In this document: piece after piece, positions 1-9,868 of the stretch
Numbering within the stretch: position 1 is the stretch's first letter
How the letters are laid out: each line of letters begins with the position of its first letter
From: Vitrella brassicaformis
Lineage: Eukaryota; Sar; Vitrellaceae
DNA: 29,306 nt
Direction: 5' to 3'
Assembly: GCA_001179505.1 (NCBI GenBank)
Contig: CDMY01000695.1
Span: forward strand, 1-29,306
The notes under the pieces: model-generated
Told to the model about the DNA's origin: nothing
What the model saw: only the letters and a program-made list of their open reading frames with translations
Database searches by the model: none
Made by a program: the position numbers and the translations under genes

Positions 1-451
1 GATATGCCACCACATGTGGCTGGTATGAGTACACAGCCCCTCCCAAACCCAACACACCCCTCCCCACCCCCACCCCCACCCCTCCCTGATACTGCTGCAC
101 ATCCACCCCGCCACCGACACTGCGGTCGCTGTCGTGACGGGATGGCGGCAGCTGCGTCGAGTCGTTGCTCCCCCCGCTCACCCGCCCCCCCACACGTCCC
201 GTCTCCTCCACACAGCCGGGGTGGAAGCTCTTCCTTGCGATGCGCTCGTGGCCGTGCGTCGGGGCAGGCTCGGCGAGAGGGTGGTTCAGGCTGGCCGGAC
301 GCGCTGGCCGGACGCGGCGGCTCCGTGGTTGCAGTTTCTGCTGACCCTCATATGATCCGTAGCCCTGGGGGAAGCCGTGGGTGCAGTGGGGGGCGTGAGA
401 CGTGGTGGCGCTGCTCTCCATGGCCGTCGAGCTGAGGTTGTACGGCGTCAT
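1..451 (-). CDS. Partial open frame, possible 5' part of a Gly/Ser/Pro-rich protein
   Basis: On the minus strand one frame stays open from an ATG at 451 (a second ATG lies at 421) to the window edge, about 150 codons. It starts MTPYNLSSTAMESS, contains HGFPQGYGSYEG, then a basic Arg/Pro-rich part and a Gly/Val-rich low-complexity stretch, and leaves the window at a Tyr/Gln-rich segment. I recognise no domain. The stretch is GC-rich, so long chance frames are possible, and the plus strand also has an open Pro-rich frame here. An intron could begin near 350. If real, the gene is head-to-head with the one starting at 973. Confidence 0.35.
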   Translation of the reverse strand, partial: MTPYNLSSTAMESSATTSHAPHCTHGFPQGYGSYEGQQKLQPRSRRVRPARPASLNHPLAEPAPTHGHERIARKSFHPGCVEETGRVGGRVSGGSNDSTQLPPSRHDSDRSVGGGVDVQQYQGGVGVGVGRGVLGLGGAVYSYQPHVVAY

Positions 452-972
452 GGGCAGCGGGCAGAGGCCGACAATGGTCAGAATAGACGAAATATTAGAC
501 GGACGACGGACGAGTCCAATTGGACGAGTCGGCCGCTGGGGGCTCGACGAGCGGCTCAGTGGCGGTGTTGGGACGGCCGATATCAGACCAGCAAGCCTCC
601 TGGTGAGGCAGAACAACGAATTGGCGGGAAAAGGGGCTTGACGAGCAGCCGAGACGGTTGATGACGGTCGGACCGTCGCTGGGGCTCACAGGTGAGCGCT
701 GCGATGACAGAGGGACAACAATAGGGTCGAATGAAGGGCACTGCTGGTCACAGAGACTCGGAAAGAGCTCGTTTGCAATGCCGATGGCGAAATGCGAGCT
801 CAAAGGGGGCGCGATCGGAGTACATGCGGACTGGGGGCAAGGGGAGTTGAGGTTGCTGGTCTGAAAGTGAAGAGTACCGCCTTTGTTGAGCCTGCAAAAA
901 GCAAGACAAGGGCTCAGTGCCTTTCCTCGAGTGAGAGTAGGAGAAACACCACTTGAAAGACAGACACACGCG
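452..972. promoter_or_regulatory. Spacer between the edge frame and the gene at 973
   Basis: This is 521 bases between two outward-pointing starts. It has few of the simple repeats that fill the other spacers and no convincing exon of its own. If the edge gene is real, it holds both promoters. I see no clear core promoter motif. Confidence 0.3.
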
Positions 973-1751
973 ATGGGCAACATTTTGCTGAGTTGCTGCG
1001 AAGACAGCTACGTCCAGAAGGTGACACCAAACTAGCAGCAACTAATCAGTGGGGCCTTCGTGTCCATTTCTCCTCCTTTGCTGTCGCGTGGTGTGGTGTG
1101 GTGTGTTGTGTTGTGTCAGGGCCACCGTGCCTCTCCCACTGACGAGGGGGGCATTTCTGCGGGTGGGGCACTCAAAGACGCGAGCAAGGACCTCAAGGAT
1201 GAAAAGAAGGTACACAGCCCCACCCACTCGCAAGCCGCTGAACACACAGAGCCTTCCGGGCCCTTCCCTCACGTCTCTCTCTCTATCTCTCTCTCTGGCT
1301 GTGTGTCGTGTGTGGCCTGTTGCCTGCCGCAGAAGTCAGTGACATTTCCAGCAGGCAGCGAGGTCGCCTTTCTCCAGGCCGCATTGACCAAGGCCAACCA
1401 GGGCTCCACTGGCTCTCCCCAAGCGAGCGAGTCGTCGCCAAACACGTCGGGGACGGGAACGACGCCCTACTTGACGCCGATGGGGCACGGTGAGGCCGAC
1501 AAGACGCCCGGCAGCAAGCAGACGGCAGGGGGCCGCGTAGAAGACACCCCCGCCCATCTCGCCGCGCCGACCCCGAGCCATATTGAAGGCAAGAAATGGA
1601 AGACAGCAATGACAAGACGCATCCTTCTGTTTGTGTCTTGGTGTCTCTTCTAGCTGGTTCGCCGATCAGCCCGTCGCAGTGGGGTGGCGAGATGTACTCG
1701 ACGTATGGCGGGGCGAGGACACTGGAGGGAGAGGGGGGCTGGCAGGGATAG
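973..1751 (+). CDS. Small protein with predicted N-myristoylation and palmitoylation signal, unknown function
   Basis: The model has four exons: 973-1020, 1120-1209, 1333-1588 and 1654-1751, giving 163 aa. The start is MGNILLSCCEDS: Gly2 after Met is the myristoylation position, and the Cys pair at 8-9 is a typical palmitoylation site, so membrane attachment is inferred. The rest is polar and low in complexity, with Ser/Thr/Gly-rich parts including GTTPYLTPMGHG and a C-terminal SQWGGEMYSTYGG. There is no transmembrane segment and I know no matching family. The third intron (1589-1653) has a GC donor in the usual AAG|GCAAG context; reading through it gives a different tail that stops at 1653. 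The first donor (GTGACA) is weak, so exon 1 is the least certain junction. Confidence 0.6.
1589..1653 (+). other. GC-AG intron
   Basis: The donor reads AAG|GCAAGA and the acceptor TCTTCTAG. Splicing here keeps frame and ends the protein at TAG 1749-1751. No GT donor in reach gives the same continuation. Confidence 0.55.
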
Positions 1752-2212
1752 ATCGGTGAGTGGCTGGCTGGCTGGCCGGGGGTGGGCTTGGCTGGCTGCA
1801 TGATGGATGTGCTGCTGCACTGAAAGAGAGGTGCGGGGCCTGTTGTTTGTCGCGGGGGTGGATGGGAATCGTTCCTGGTTTGTCGAATGCAGTCTCCAGT
1901 TCTTTCTCTGCTCTGAAAGCAGTGTGTGGCCTGCTCTGAATGGAAGACGACAAACCATAGAGAAGGGGTGCCAGCCCAATGCTATGCTGACGACGAGGGT
2001 GATGATGAGAGTGTGAATGGGCGTGGGGTCGTGACAGTGGTGACATGACGGACAAGTATAGAAGGCCTTATACTCACCCCTCAGCTATTCATCACACAGA
2101 GTCTCATGACACGATTGACACATCGAGAAATGCACCCCACACCATCAATCCATCCATCCATCCATCCGTCCGATTCCCTAGCCCTGCCCCTCCCCCACCG
2201 CCTTCGACCGCC
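1752..2212. other. Convergent spacer, no gene seen
   Basis: This 461-base stretch lies between two gene 3' ends. It holds short GGCTG and CATC (2141-2166) repeats and no frame with splice-site support. A longer splice form of the neighbouring CS-domain gene could extend to about 2104. Confidence 0.5.
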
Positions 2213-3091
2213 TCAGCGCGTGCCGCCCTCCTTGCCGAGACACCTCCATGGATAGCGCACTGGGCAAATTCTACACCAGCTGGCCAGCCAACTCCACGGT
2301 GAGCGTCGGTACAGACCACCACCACCCTGAATCGATGACGAGGCCTCGCTGCCGGCGAATGTCGACGTGCTCTCGACGTCGATGGCGGTGATGCCGAGTG
2401 TTTTGTCACCGACACACGTCAGTGAGGGCCACACCTTCGGATGGCCGACGATGGGACACCGAATCGTCAGAAACAGACCTGAGAGGGCATCCAGCGGACA
2501 GCAAATGTATCATCCATCCGCGAATGGGCTCCGTGTCCATCCATCCATCCATCCATCCATGCGAGGGGGCGGACGGGCGGTTGACCTCTGATGGTCCATG
2601 AGGCTTTGGTGGCGTCGATGTTGCCGTGCAGCGGAATGTCGAACGCGTGATGCGGGGACCGGAAGTGGATGATTTTTTGGCGGATGATGACGTCTGAACA
2701 AGAAACAAACGGCAGGGGGAGCACACCGGCGTGAATGTCCAGCCCACCACGAGCCCCACACTCCTTCCCGACCTACCTGGTCGGGCATCCTTCTGTAGAA
2801 GGTCCACTTCTACACAAAGAAAAGGACATGTAGTACACACACAGAAGTCGGAAAAGGCTCGAATGGCATTAATTGCAAGAGAGGCCTGCAGGCGGTCGTT
2901 CACCTATGACGATGGAGTCATTGCATTGCTGCCAGTGTATCTGTTGGATATATCAACAGAGAGAGAGAGAAGGAGAACGCCCATGAGCTTAGCTTTGTGG
3001 GTCAGTGCGGGTACTCAGCGCTCACCGATGGCTGCCCGAGGCGCCTGAGAAGCCCTCTCTTTTCCGCTGAAAGACCAGGGGGCGCCAGCAT
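2213..3091 (-). CDS. CS-domain protein, p23/SBA1-like Hsp90 co-chaperone
   Basis: The model has five exons: 3026-3091, 2904-2940, 2777-2809, 2586-2693 and 2213-2478, giving 169 aa. Phases agree at all junctions (0, 1, 1, 1). Residues about 23-105 fit a CS domain: IHWQQCNDSIVIEVDL matches the first strands (W-x-Q, then V-x-I-x-V), DVIIRQKIIHF the next, and VWPSLT corresponds to the WPRLT signature of p23 and the similar motif of HACD3/B-ind1. CS proteins of this type assist Hsp90 in the cytosol. There is no transmembrane region, so an HACD3-like enzyme is unlikely. The 3' end is uncertain: the last exon may read straight to TGA at 2213, or an intron of about 51 bases near 2275-2326 may switch frame and extend the protein towards 2104. 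Confidence 0.7.
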
Positions 3092-3609
3092 AGTGCACTC
3101 GTGTTGGAACGTGGAAGGAAGGTGAAAGGAGCAGGCGGAAAGGCGCCAGGCCCTCACTCTTTGCTTTCAGCTGACTTCCAGGCTTGGTGTGTGCCGACGT
3201 GAGATGCAGCAGAGCCGCTGAAACTTTCCTCTACACTCGATCGTGGCCATTTTTCTGCGGCCGGGTGAAGTGAACCTATCCAACCACACCTTTGTGCGCA
3301 TGCGACGGACTCATTCAAAACTGAGTAGGTAGAAGTAAGTAGTGAGTGCATCTGTGTGTCTGTCCATAGTGCGTGTCGTGTCGGTCACGAGGCGGCCCCA
3401 CAACATGCATGAACGTACATCTCATCTAGCTGTACACACCCCTCTCCTCTCACAGCCCCCGTGCTTCATTGGCAGACCACATCTATCTCTGCCTGTCATT
3501 CAACAGACAGACAGACAGACAGACAGACAGATGTAGGCAGGTACGTCGATGCGCGGGGCAGACCGACACGTCACCGGCCGACCGTACGCAGCCTTGTTTG
3601 TTGCCGGGC
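3092..3609. promoter_or_regulatory. Spacer between two minus-strand genes
   Basis: It holds the upstream region of the CS-domain gene and the 3' flank of the pentapeptide gene. A CAGA tetranucleotide tract lies at about 3502-3530. I see no coding exon and no clear core promoter. Confidence 0.4.
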
Positions 3610-4897
3610 TTATTCAGCTGCCGGCGCAGCGGGTGCCGGGGCAGGTGCTGATGAGGCGGTTAATCCACCAGAGCATGAGATCTTGGCTGCGGAGGCGCCC
3701 GGCCGTGCGCACAGCTTTGAGAGCGTCGAGTCATCGATCGTTGCGCCGCTGAAATCGGCCTTGGCGATGCTCTTGATCTGCACCCACCCATCGCACAGTC
3801 AATAAAGGACGAGTGCGAGATGACCCCCATGATACATACGTCATGAAATGAATGAGTGTGCGGACGGACCTTATCGACGTTCTTCGCGTTGGTGAAGTCG
3901 GCGTTATTCAACGCGGTGCCGGTGAAGTCGACGTTGGTGAGGTCGGCACCCGGCCACTTGGACTTCTCAAGAAACGCACCCTCGAAGTTCGATCCCTTCA
4001 GCTTCGCGTCAGTGAACCTGACACACATCACACCAAGCAGGCACACATCAAGCAGACATGGACATGGTCAGTCAGTCAGTCAGTGTCTGGGTCTGTCGGG
4101 GCGTTGGTCGGCTTACAGATTGCTGGGTGCCCACATATACGAGAAGTCGGCGTTTTCTGCCTTGATGCCGCCCCAGTCCAGCCGCTTGTCGCCCGAGCTG
4201 CCCAGCTTCTTACCGTCAAGACTCGACTTGCCTGCACAGCACACACACACACACAAACAGACGAAAGCATGATTGATTGTGGGTTGGTTGAGTTTGCAAC
4301 CCCTCTCTCGCCGTGGACGCACGCACCGTCATAAGCCTTCCATGAGGGGTACTCGGTTTTGTCCCTCAGAATGCCCATGTACTCAGTGCCGAGGATCTTG
4401 GGCTTCCTGTAGCCCTTCTCAGGCTGACACCACACACCATTCACACAAACACAACACAGGCAGACAGATAGACACGGAGAGTTAGTGTTGGGCGATGATT
4501 GATTCATTGGTTCATGGATCGATTGCCAGGCTGGCTCACCGTGGCGGCAGATGCGTGGGCAACGGAGTCGGTGAGGGCGGTGTGGTCGATGACGGGGGAA
4601 AGCGCCACAGACGCACCCAGAAGGAATGGCAACGCGCTCAGCAGCTGTCAAACGAACATCACAGCAACCATTGCACAAATCATCACAACAATGATTGATC
4701 TGTCATCGTGTTGGCTTTTCCCGTCCCTCGCTCACTTTGCGTTCAACCCCCCTCTCCGATGAGTCGGCCATCCTCAGCGCTGTCTTGTGCTGGTGCCTTG
4801 CAGGCGATGACAGCGGCCGGACGGCGCTGTACCGAAACGCATTGGTGGTGCCGACCAACAGAGCCGCGACGGCGATGCAAAATCCACGAGAAGCCAT
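3610..4897 (-). CDS. Thylakoid-lumen pentapeptide-repeat protein with plastid targeting leader
   Basis: The model has six exons: 4736-4897, 4540-4644, 4327-4423, 4117-4231, 3870-4017 and 3610-3777, giving 264 aa. Residues 1-20 are a clear signal peptide (core CIAVAALLVG) ending NA, with Phe at +1, followed by a Ser/Arg-rich transit-like stretch; this is the leader used by secondary red plastids. Exon 2 adds a second hydrophobic segment (LLSALPFLLGASVAL) and a Ala-rich stretch ending HASAA, as in lumen-directed proteins. The mature part carries tandem pentapeptides of the A(D/N)LxF type (ADLTN VDFTG TALNN ADFTN, and ADFSG) and resembles plant lumen proteins of the TL15/TL17/TL20.3 group. The C terminus is Ala/Pro-rich. 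The start was chosen because an upstream in-frame Met would bury the signal peptide. The exact function of this family is poorly known. Confidence 0.85.
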
Positions 4898-5042
4898 CCC
4901 TTCGACACCAGATCTGACCCTCACGACGGGCGAAACAACACCAGACCCGACGTGCAACCTCCAATCACAACGCGAGCTATACCCTAGACCCAAAACCCTA
5001 GCGCAAGGGGGAAAAAGCGTTCGCAAGGGAAGAGCCGCACCC
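4898..5042. promoter_or_regulatory. Shared upstream region of pentapeptide and haemoglobin genes
   Basis: Only 145 bases separate two divergent starts, so both promoters must overlap here or extend into the genes. A telo-box-like AAAACCCTAG lies at 4992-5001, with CCCTAG also at 4982-4987. In plants such boxes sit near start sites of highly expressed genes; a role here is inference. Confidence 0.45.
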
Positions 5043-6129
5043 ATGACGAAGAATGGTGTCGGGGTCGAGGGCAAGCTGCTCGACTACCGGCTTGAAATCG
5101 CAATCGAGGCCTACATGGAGTTGGCAAACGAGAAGAAGCCAATCGAGGGCTTTGTGCAGCCGAAGAGCCCAAAGCACCACCAGATACCAGTCAAACACGT
5201 CGGAGCCCACACGACACACACAGACGCTGTGCACAGAGCAAGAACAGAGTGACTGTTCGTCTGTCTTTCTCTCGTTGGCTTGGCTGGCTGCAGAAGGTTG
5301 ACCCGAGGTTGGACCGTCGTCATTCGATGGAGCTGATAGCCTCGTCGACGACGGAGCAGATGGCGGACATCGACTCGCTCTACAGCAGGATTGGCGGGCA
5401 GGACGTCGTCGACGATCTGGTCGAGCGCTTCTATCGCAAAATCATGAGGGACGACCGCATCAACTCGGTCTTCGGCAGAGTCGACGTTGGCAGGGTAGGT
5501 CGGCACGGCGGACAGTGCATGGTTTGCACGTCGAGTGCCTGTCTGTCTTCGAGGATGGGTGCTTTGGTTTGGTTCAACTTGATGCTTTGCTTCCTTGGTG
5601 CAGATCAAGAAGCATCAGGCGAGGTTCCTGTCGATGATCCTGGGAGGGCCTGACCAGCACGAATTCGCCAACACCGACCTCACTGCCATACACGCCAGGC
5701 ACAACATCAACGTAAGCAACAACAGAACAGCGGAACACACGGACGGCACAAGGCGGACAGCGGCCAGTAAGGTCAGTCATGATTGATGGCTTGCGTGTGT
5801 GCCTGTGTGTGGGGGTCTCTGACGTTAACAGGCGCATCACTTCGGTGCGTTTGTGGAGGACTTCAGGTCCACCCTGGAGGACATGCACCTCCACCAACTC
5901 ATACCTGTACGTCACGCAGCACAACCATCCACCGCACCACCCGACCCCCTGACAAATTCAATTCTCTGTGTGCCTGTGTGTGCAGGAGGCGCTGTCAGTG
6001 ATCCAGTCGCGTCGCGACGAGGTGCTGGGTGTGGGCACGAAGCGGCAGTCGTCCTTCGAGGCCCTCACGCTGGGCAGGTCACACTCCACCGACATCAGAC
6101 CGGTCAATGACTACTTCAGATACCACTGA
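5043..6129 (+). CDS. Truncated (2/2) haemoglobin, group I-like
   Basis: The model has five exons: 5043-5189, 5294-5494, 5604-5711, 5832-5906 and 5986-6129, giving about 224 aa. The globin domain begins near residue 74 with DSLYSRIGG and continues with LVERFYRKIMRDDRI (B helix, Phe-Tyr at B9-B10), IKKHQARFLSMILGGP (E helix) and AIHARHNI, whose first His fits the proximal haem ligand at F8. HHFGAFVEDF and VIQSRRDEVLG cover the G and H helices. A domain of about 120 residues is normal for truncated globins, which bind O2 or NO. The roughly 70-residue N-terminal extension is charged and helical-looking and does not resemble a signal peptide. The first donor is unclear (after 5189 or after 5198; both keep frame). 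The frame is also open upstream of 5043, but that part overlaps the neighbouring gene's first exon. Confidence 0.88.
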
Positions 6130-7424
6130 CTGACGTCCTGACTGACGGACGAGTTGGCTGATGCACTCACTCGTATGACGGCCATGGGTGGTGGGGGGGT
6201 GGGTGGATGGATGGATTGATGTATCTCTGTACAGACGACTGACTGACTGGCTGATGGGGGTGCCGATCAAGACTAGAGGGGGGATGTAAAGTCTTTCTGG
6301 GGAGGGAGGGAGGGAGGGAGGGAGGCGGTCGTGTGTGCAGGTGGGTGAGTGGGAGGAGGTGATGGTTCTTCCTTGTCGTGTCTTGTGGGCTGCTTCCTTC
6401 GGTTGGGGCGTTAGATGAGGTGAGATGAGAGCGGCTGGTGCATTAACGAGATGAGAGCGTCGCGAAGGGACAGAGGAGGGGCGGCGGAGAGGCTGACGGC
6501 CTCCCTGCCTGCTGACAGACAGAAGTGACTGACGTGCTCAACTCAACCAACTAATGTACTGACTGATTTGAGCGTGTCATGTACGTCCCCACGCACATAC
6601 ATGAGTGAGAGTCGACTGTGGGTGGGTGTTTGTGAGGGTGAGACAGACGGTCGAGTGATTCCTGTGGACTTGTTTTCTCCGTAACCGTCTGTGTCGTTGT
6701 CTGGTGTCAGAAGTCTATCGACTCGCTCTACTTACTTGCTCATTTGCCTTTACCGTTCCCCTCTGCTGCTAGACACGCACACACACACACACACAGACAG
6801 ACCGTGCAGCGCCTTCCAGCCACCATCTCTGTGTGTGTGTGTTGTTATGTAGGTCTGCAGCTCTAATGCCACCACACGACACCGCACCCCACCGCCACTG
6901 TCTGAGCGTATTTATTTTTCCGCGTGACGTGATGTGATGTGATGTGCCATGGATGTCGTTCGTGTTTTGCTGTGTGGACAGTGAGGGTGTCCATCGTATG
7001 TACGTATGTGTGCCTCTAAGTAGATAGATAGTCAGATATATGTTGTGCCATCAGTCTTTCTGGTGCGTGGGTGAGATGAGAGGTGTCATAATCAGGCGTG
7101 AGAGTTTTTTCCAGTGAGTGACTAATGGGGGATGTCAGATGAGGAGGGAGGGAAGTGCTGGTTGTGCTGCGTGTGTCCTATAGTGTGGCTGACTGACTGA
7201 CTGGCTCACATCACTCAACCAACATCTTATCTTCTTCCTGTGTGTGAATCGCTCGCGGCACTCACTCATGTCTTGACACGAACCGAACAACTCTGCATAT
7301 CGATTACATAGAGTCAGTCAGTCAGCGACCCTCGAAAAACAAAACAGACAGACAGACACGGCAGCAGTCATCGGCCATCACTCACATCAAAGAAAGCTGT
7401 CATCGACTCGTCTCGTCCGCTCAT
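6130..7424. other. Long convergent spacer rich in simple repeats
   Basis: These 1.3 kb lie between two 3' ends. They contain a GGGA tract (6301-6325), AC repeats near 6778-6800, GTGAT repeats near 6929-6944, TAGA near 7021-7032 and several GACT runs. I found no exon, RNA gene or mobile element. Confidence 0.6.
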
Positions 7425-8491
7425 TCATTCGACCTCCTGCAGGTAGTCCTTGACCTCGGCAGGCGTGAGGACTTTGAACTTCCTGTCCTCGCCCACGACG
7501 CCGATCTCGATGGCCTCCTCGTCCATCACGCCGTCGAAACTCTCCTTGAGCGTCAGGATCGCCGTGTGAATGGCGTCCTCCAACTCCATGTCGTCATTGT
7601 ACCTGATGAGATGATGAGGGACAACACAGCACAGACAGGCCAGCCAGGCCGTTGTTGTGTGTTGCAATGCATGGGCGTGTCGAGCGAGTGGATAGGTGGG
7701 TGGGTGTGTGGGTGGGGTGGCACTGCACTGACCGTTTCTCGAGGAATGTCTTTGCGTTGATGTAGTTCTTGCCGCAGGCCGTGGCCTTCCAGGGGAAGTA
7801 GGCCCCTGACGGGTCGACCTGGAACAGATGCGGGCCCTCGTGGTCATACCTACGTGACATGACCACCATACCATGCACACACGCACAGACGAAGAGCGAA
7901 TGGTGGGAGGGAGGGATGGGGGCACTGATGTGTGACTGACTGACTGACTGACTGACTGACCCAGCGACGAGAAGTGAAATTCCGAAGGGCCTGACGCCTC
8001 CCTCCTGGGTGTACTCCTGCATGACCTCGGCGCAGTCCCGCGATATGATGCCGATGGGAATCTCCTCCTCATACCGCAAGTGATACAACGACGCCTGCAC
8101 ACACACACACCAGACACAACAGAGTGAGTATCCTCACTCACTCTCGATCACCTCACATGCACTCACTGCACTCACTGCTGTGCTGTGCTGATCCACCCAC
8201 CCTGTTTGTTACCTGTTTTCTGCCCCTGGAAACGAGCACACGGAAGTCTGGTCCCATGCCTGAGAAGGTGCATCCGACGTTGGTGAAGAGGGGCTCCACC
8301 TTGCGGATGGTGCTCGTGTCGCACAGCTTGTCCTTGACCTTCTTGTCCACCGCTATCACCACACCGTTCTTCGCCTTGACGCCCACCGACAGCGTCCCCG
8401 CCCCCACCGCAGCCAGGGCGTTCTCCACAGCCACAAGCTTGCCGCTCGGGGCGAAGGTCGTAAGGGAGAACGAGTAGTCGCTGTCACCCAT
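7425..8491 (-). CDS. PSMA2: 20S proteasome subunit alpha-2
   Basis: The model has four exons: 8213-8491, 7961-8094, 7733-7849 and 7425-7602, giving 235 aa against 234 in human PSMA2. The N terminus [14 protein letters not shown] is the alpha-subunit signature. Further matches are [52 protein letters not shown] and a C terminus with [17 protein letters not shown] and TPAEVKDYL. Alpha subunits form the outer gated rings of the core particle and are not catalytic. In the usually near-invariant V-Q-I-E-Y-A stretch this protein has VAVENA (residues 20-25). The second intron starts with a long run of the donor motif GTCAGTCAGTCA. The gene is head-to-head with SPT4. Confidence 0.96.
7931..7960. repeat. 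GACT/AGTC tetranucleotide tract at a splice donor
   Basis: On the PSMA2 sense strand this reads GTCAGTCAGTCA repeatedly from the donor of intron 2 onward. Confidence 0.9.
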
Positions 8492-8734
8492 GATGGCTCA
8501 ACGGGACGAGGCAATTAACGATGCAAACACGCCTGTGACGTCTGCCGCTGTGCAGCAAGGCCTCGCAAGACGCTCGAGATTCCAGATCTCCCACAACGCC
8601 AACAAGCAGCAGCGATTTCATGCAGCACCCTAGCCCGAGCTGAGCGTGCACAAAGAGGAACAGAACGAGAAGGGACGTGCTATAGGAGCCACAGGACAGC
8701 CGCAGGACATGCTCGTTGATTGCTGACGGTCGAT
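8492..8734. promoter_or_regulatory. Shared upstream region of PSMA2 and SPT4
   Basis: There are 243 bases between divergent starts. The region is free of long microsatellites and contains TGACGTCT near 8536 and ACCCTAG near 8627. No other motif stands out. Confidence 0.45.
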
Positions 8735-9868
8735 ATGGGAGGTAGGCGAACGCAATGCAGCTTGATCTCTGTGCGTGTGACGCTGTTTGTTTGTGTGTGG
8801 CTGGTCGGTCAGATTCGGGTGACGATGACGACTTCCGCATGTCGGCTGACCAGGACGATGATGAAGAGGACGAGCAGCTGAGCCCTGGCGAGGATCTACT
8901 CTACCGCTCACCGCCTGGCAGAAGGCAACAGAGAAGACACTCCGGCAGGTACGTACGTGCAGGACACGACAGACAGACATGGCAACACCAGACAGACAGA
9001 CAGACAGACAGAAGAGTGTGTTGCTGCCGTGCGTGTGTGTGAGTAGGTATGATGATGATGAGGAGGAGGATGAGATGGGCGGTAGGGAGGGCGTCATGTA
9101 CAGCGTCACCGCTCCAAAGGCCAACAAGCGCCTCAGGGCCTGCCTGAACTGCAAAATGATCAAAACCTTCGAACAGGTAGGTACGCACACATCACACACA
9201 CAGAGACATTCCGGCAGGCAGCTGCAGCCAGCTGCAGCTGGAAGTGCGAGTCGGGTGCGGTGCCTGCCATTGGTTGGTTGCTCCGTGTGTTGTGTGTTGT
9301 GTGTTGTGTGTGTATCAGTTCTTCGAGGAGGGTTGTAACAACTGCGACAGGCTGGGTCTACAGGGCGACAAACAGAGAGTGGAGGACAACACCACCGCCA
9401 ACTTCTCGGGGTGAGTAGTGAGGTCTGTCTGAGTTCACTGAACCGGACTCCGTGTGTGATGGGATGGTATGGTGCTGGGGTGGGTGAATGCGGCGATTGA
9501 CTGAATGGCTGCAGGTTGGTCAGTTTGTGTGACCCGGCACGCAGCTGGGTGGCCAGATACAACGGGCTGAGTGAGTGAGAGAGCACCACGAGAGAGAGAG
9601 GAACACATACCTACCACATTCGCACACCTCGATTTGTTTGTATCACCCTTGTGTTGTCGTCTCTGCTTGTGCAGCTGGCAAGCTGCCAGGCTGCTACGCC
9701 GTCAGTGTGGTCGGCGAACTCTCAGAAGGTGCGGGCAGGGGTGCAACTCCACACGAGGAAATGAGGGCAGGATGGATGGATGGATGGACGTGTGTGTGTC
9801 TGTGTGTGTGTGTGTGTGTTTGTGTGTGTGCAGCTGTGCAAGACGAGATCCGGCACAGCTACGACTAG
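8735..9868 (+). CDS. SPT4: Transcription elongation factor SPT4 with acidic N-terminal extension
   Basis: The model has seven exons: 8735-8741, 8813-8948, 9047-9176, 9319-9410, 9515-9570, 9675-9728 and 9834-9868, giving 169 aa. SPT4 pairs with SPT5 (the DSIF complex) on RNA polymerase II. The zinc finger is clear: RACLNCKMIK, then FFEEGCNNCDRLG, giving two CxxC pairs. It is followed by the family segments VSLCDPARSWVARYNGL and PGCYAVSVVGEL. SPT4 is usually near 110-120 aa; here about 70 extra residues precede the core, rich in Asp and Glu with some Arg. Exon 1 holds only 7 coding bases (ATGGGAG), joined in phase to give MGDSGDDDD; alternatively the ATG at 8755, inside that intron and in the same frame, could start translation. 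Confidence 0.93.

Noticed and set aside
4..435. Plus-strand Pro-rich open frame
   Set aside because: Proline repeats and Arg-rich low complexity only; no splice sites or domain support. The opposite frame looks slightly more protein-like but is itself uncertain.
3502..3530. Regularly spaced CAGA repeats as a CRISPR-like array
   Set aside because: Simple tetranucleotide repeats without spacers, in a eukaryotic genome.
4695..5042. Upstream extension of the haemoglobin frame
   Set aside because: The open frame overlaps the signal-peptide exon of the pentapeptide gene on the other strand; the ATG at 5043 is the better start.
8630..9589. Minus-strand open frame of 319 codons
   Set aside because: It runs antisense through SPT4 exons and introns and is made of translated microsatellites; the SPT4 exons on the plus strand have clear homology.
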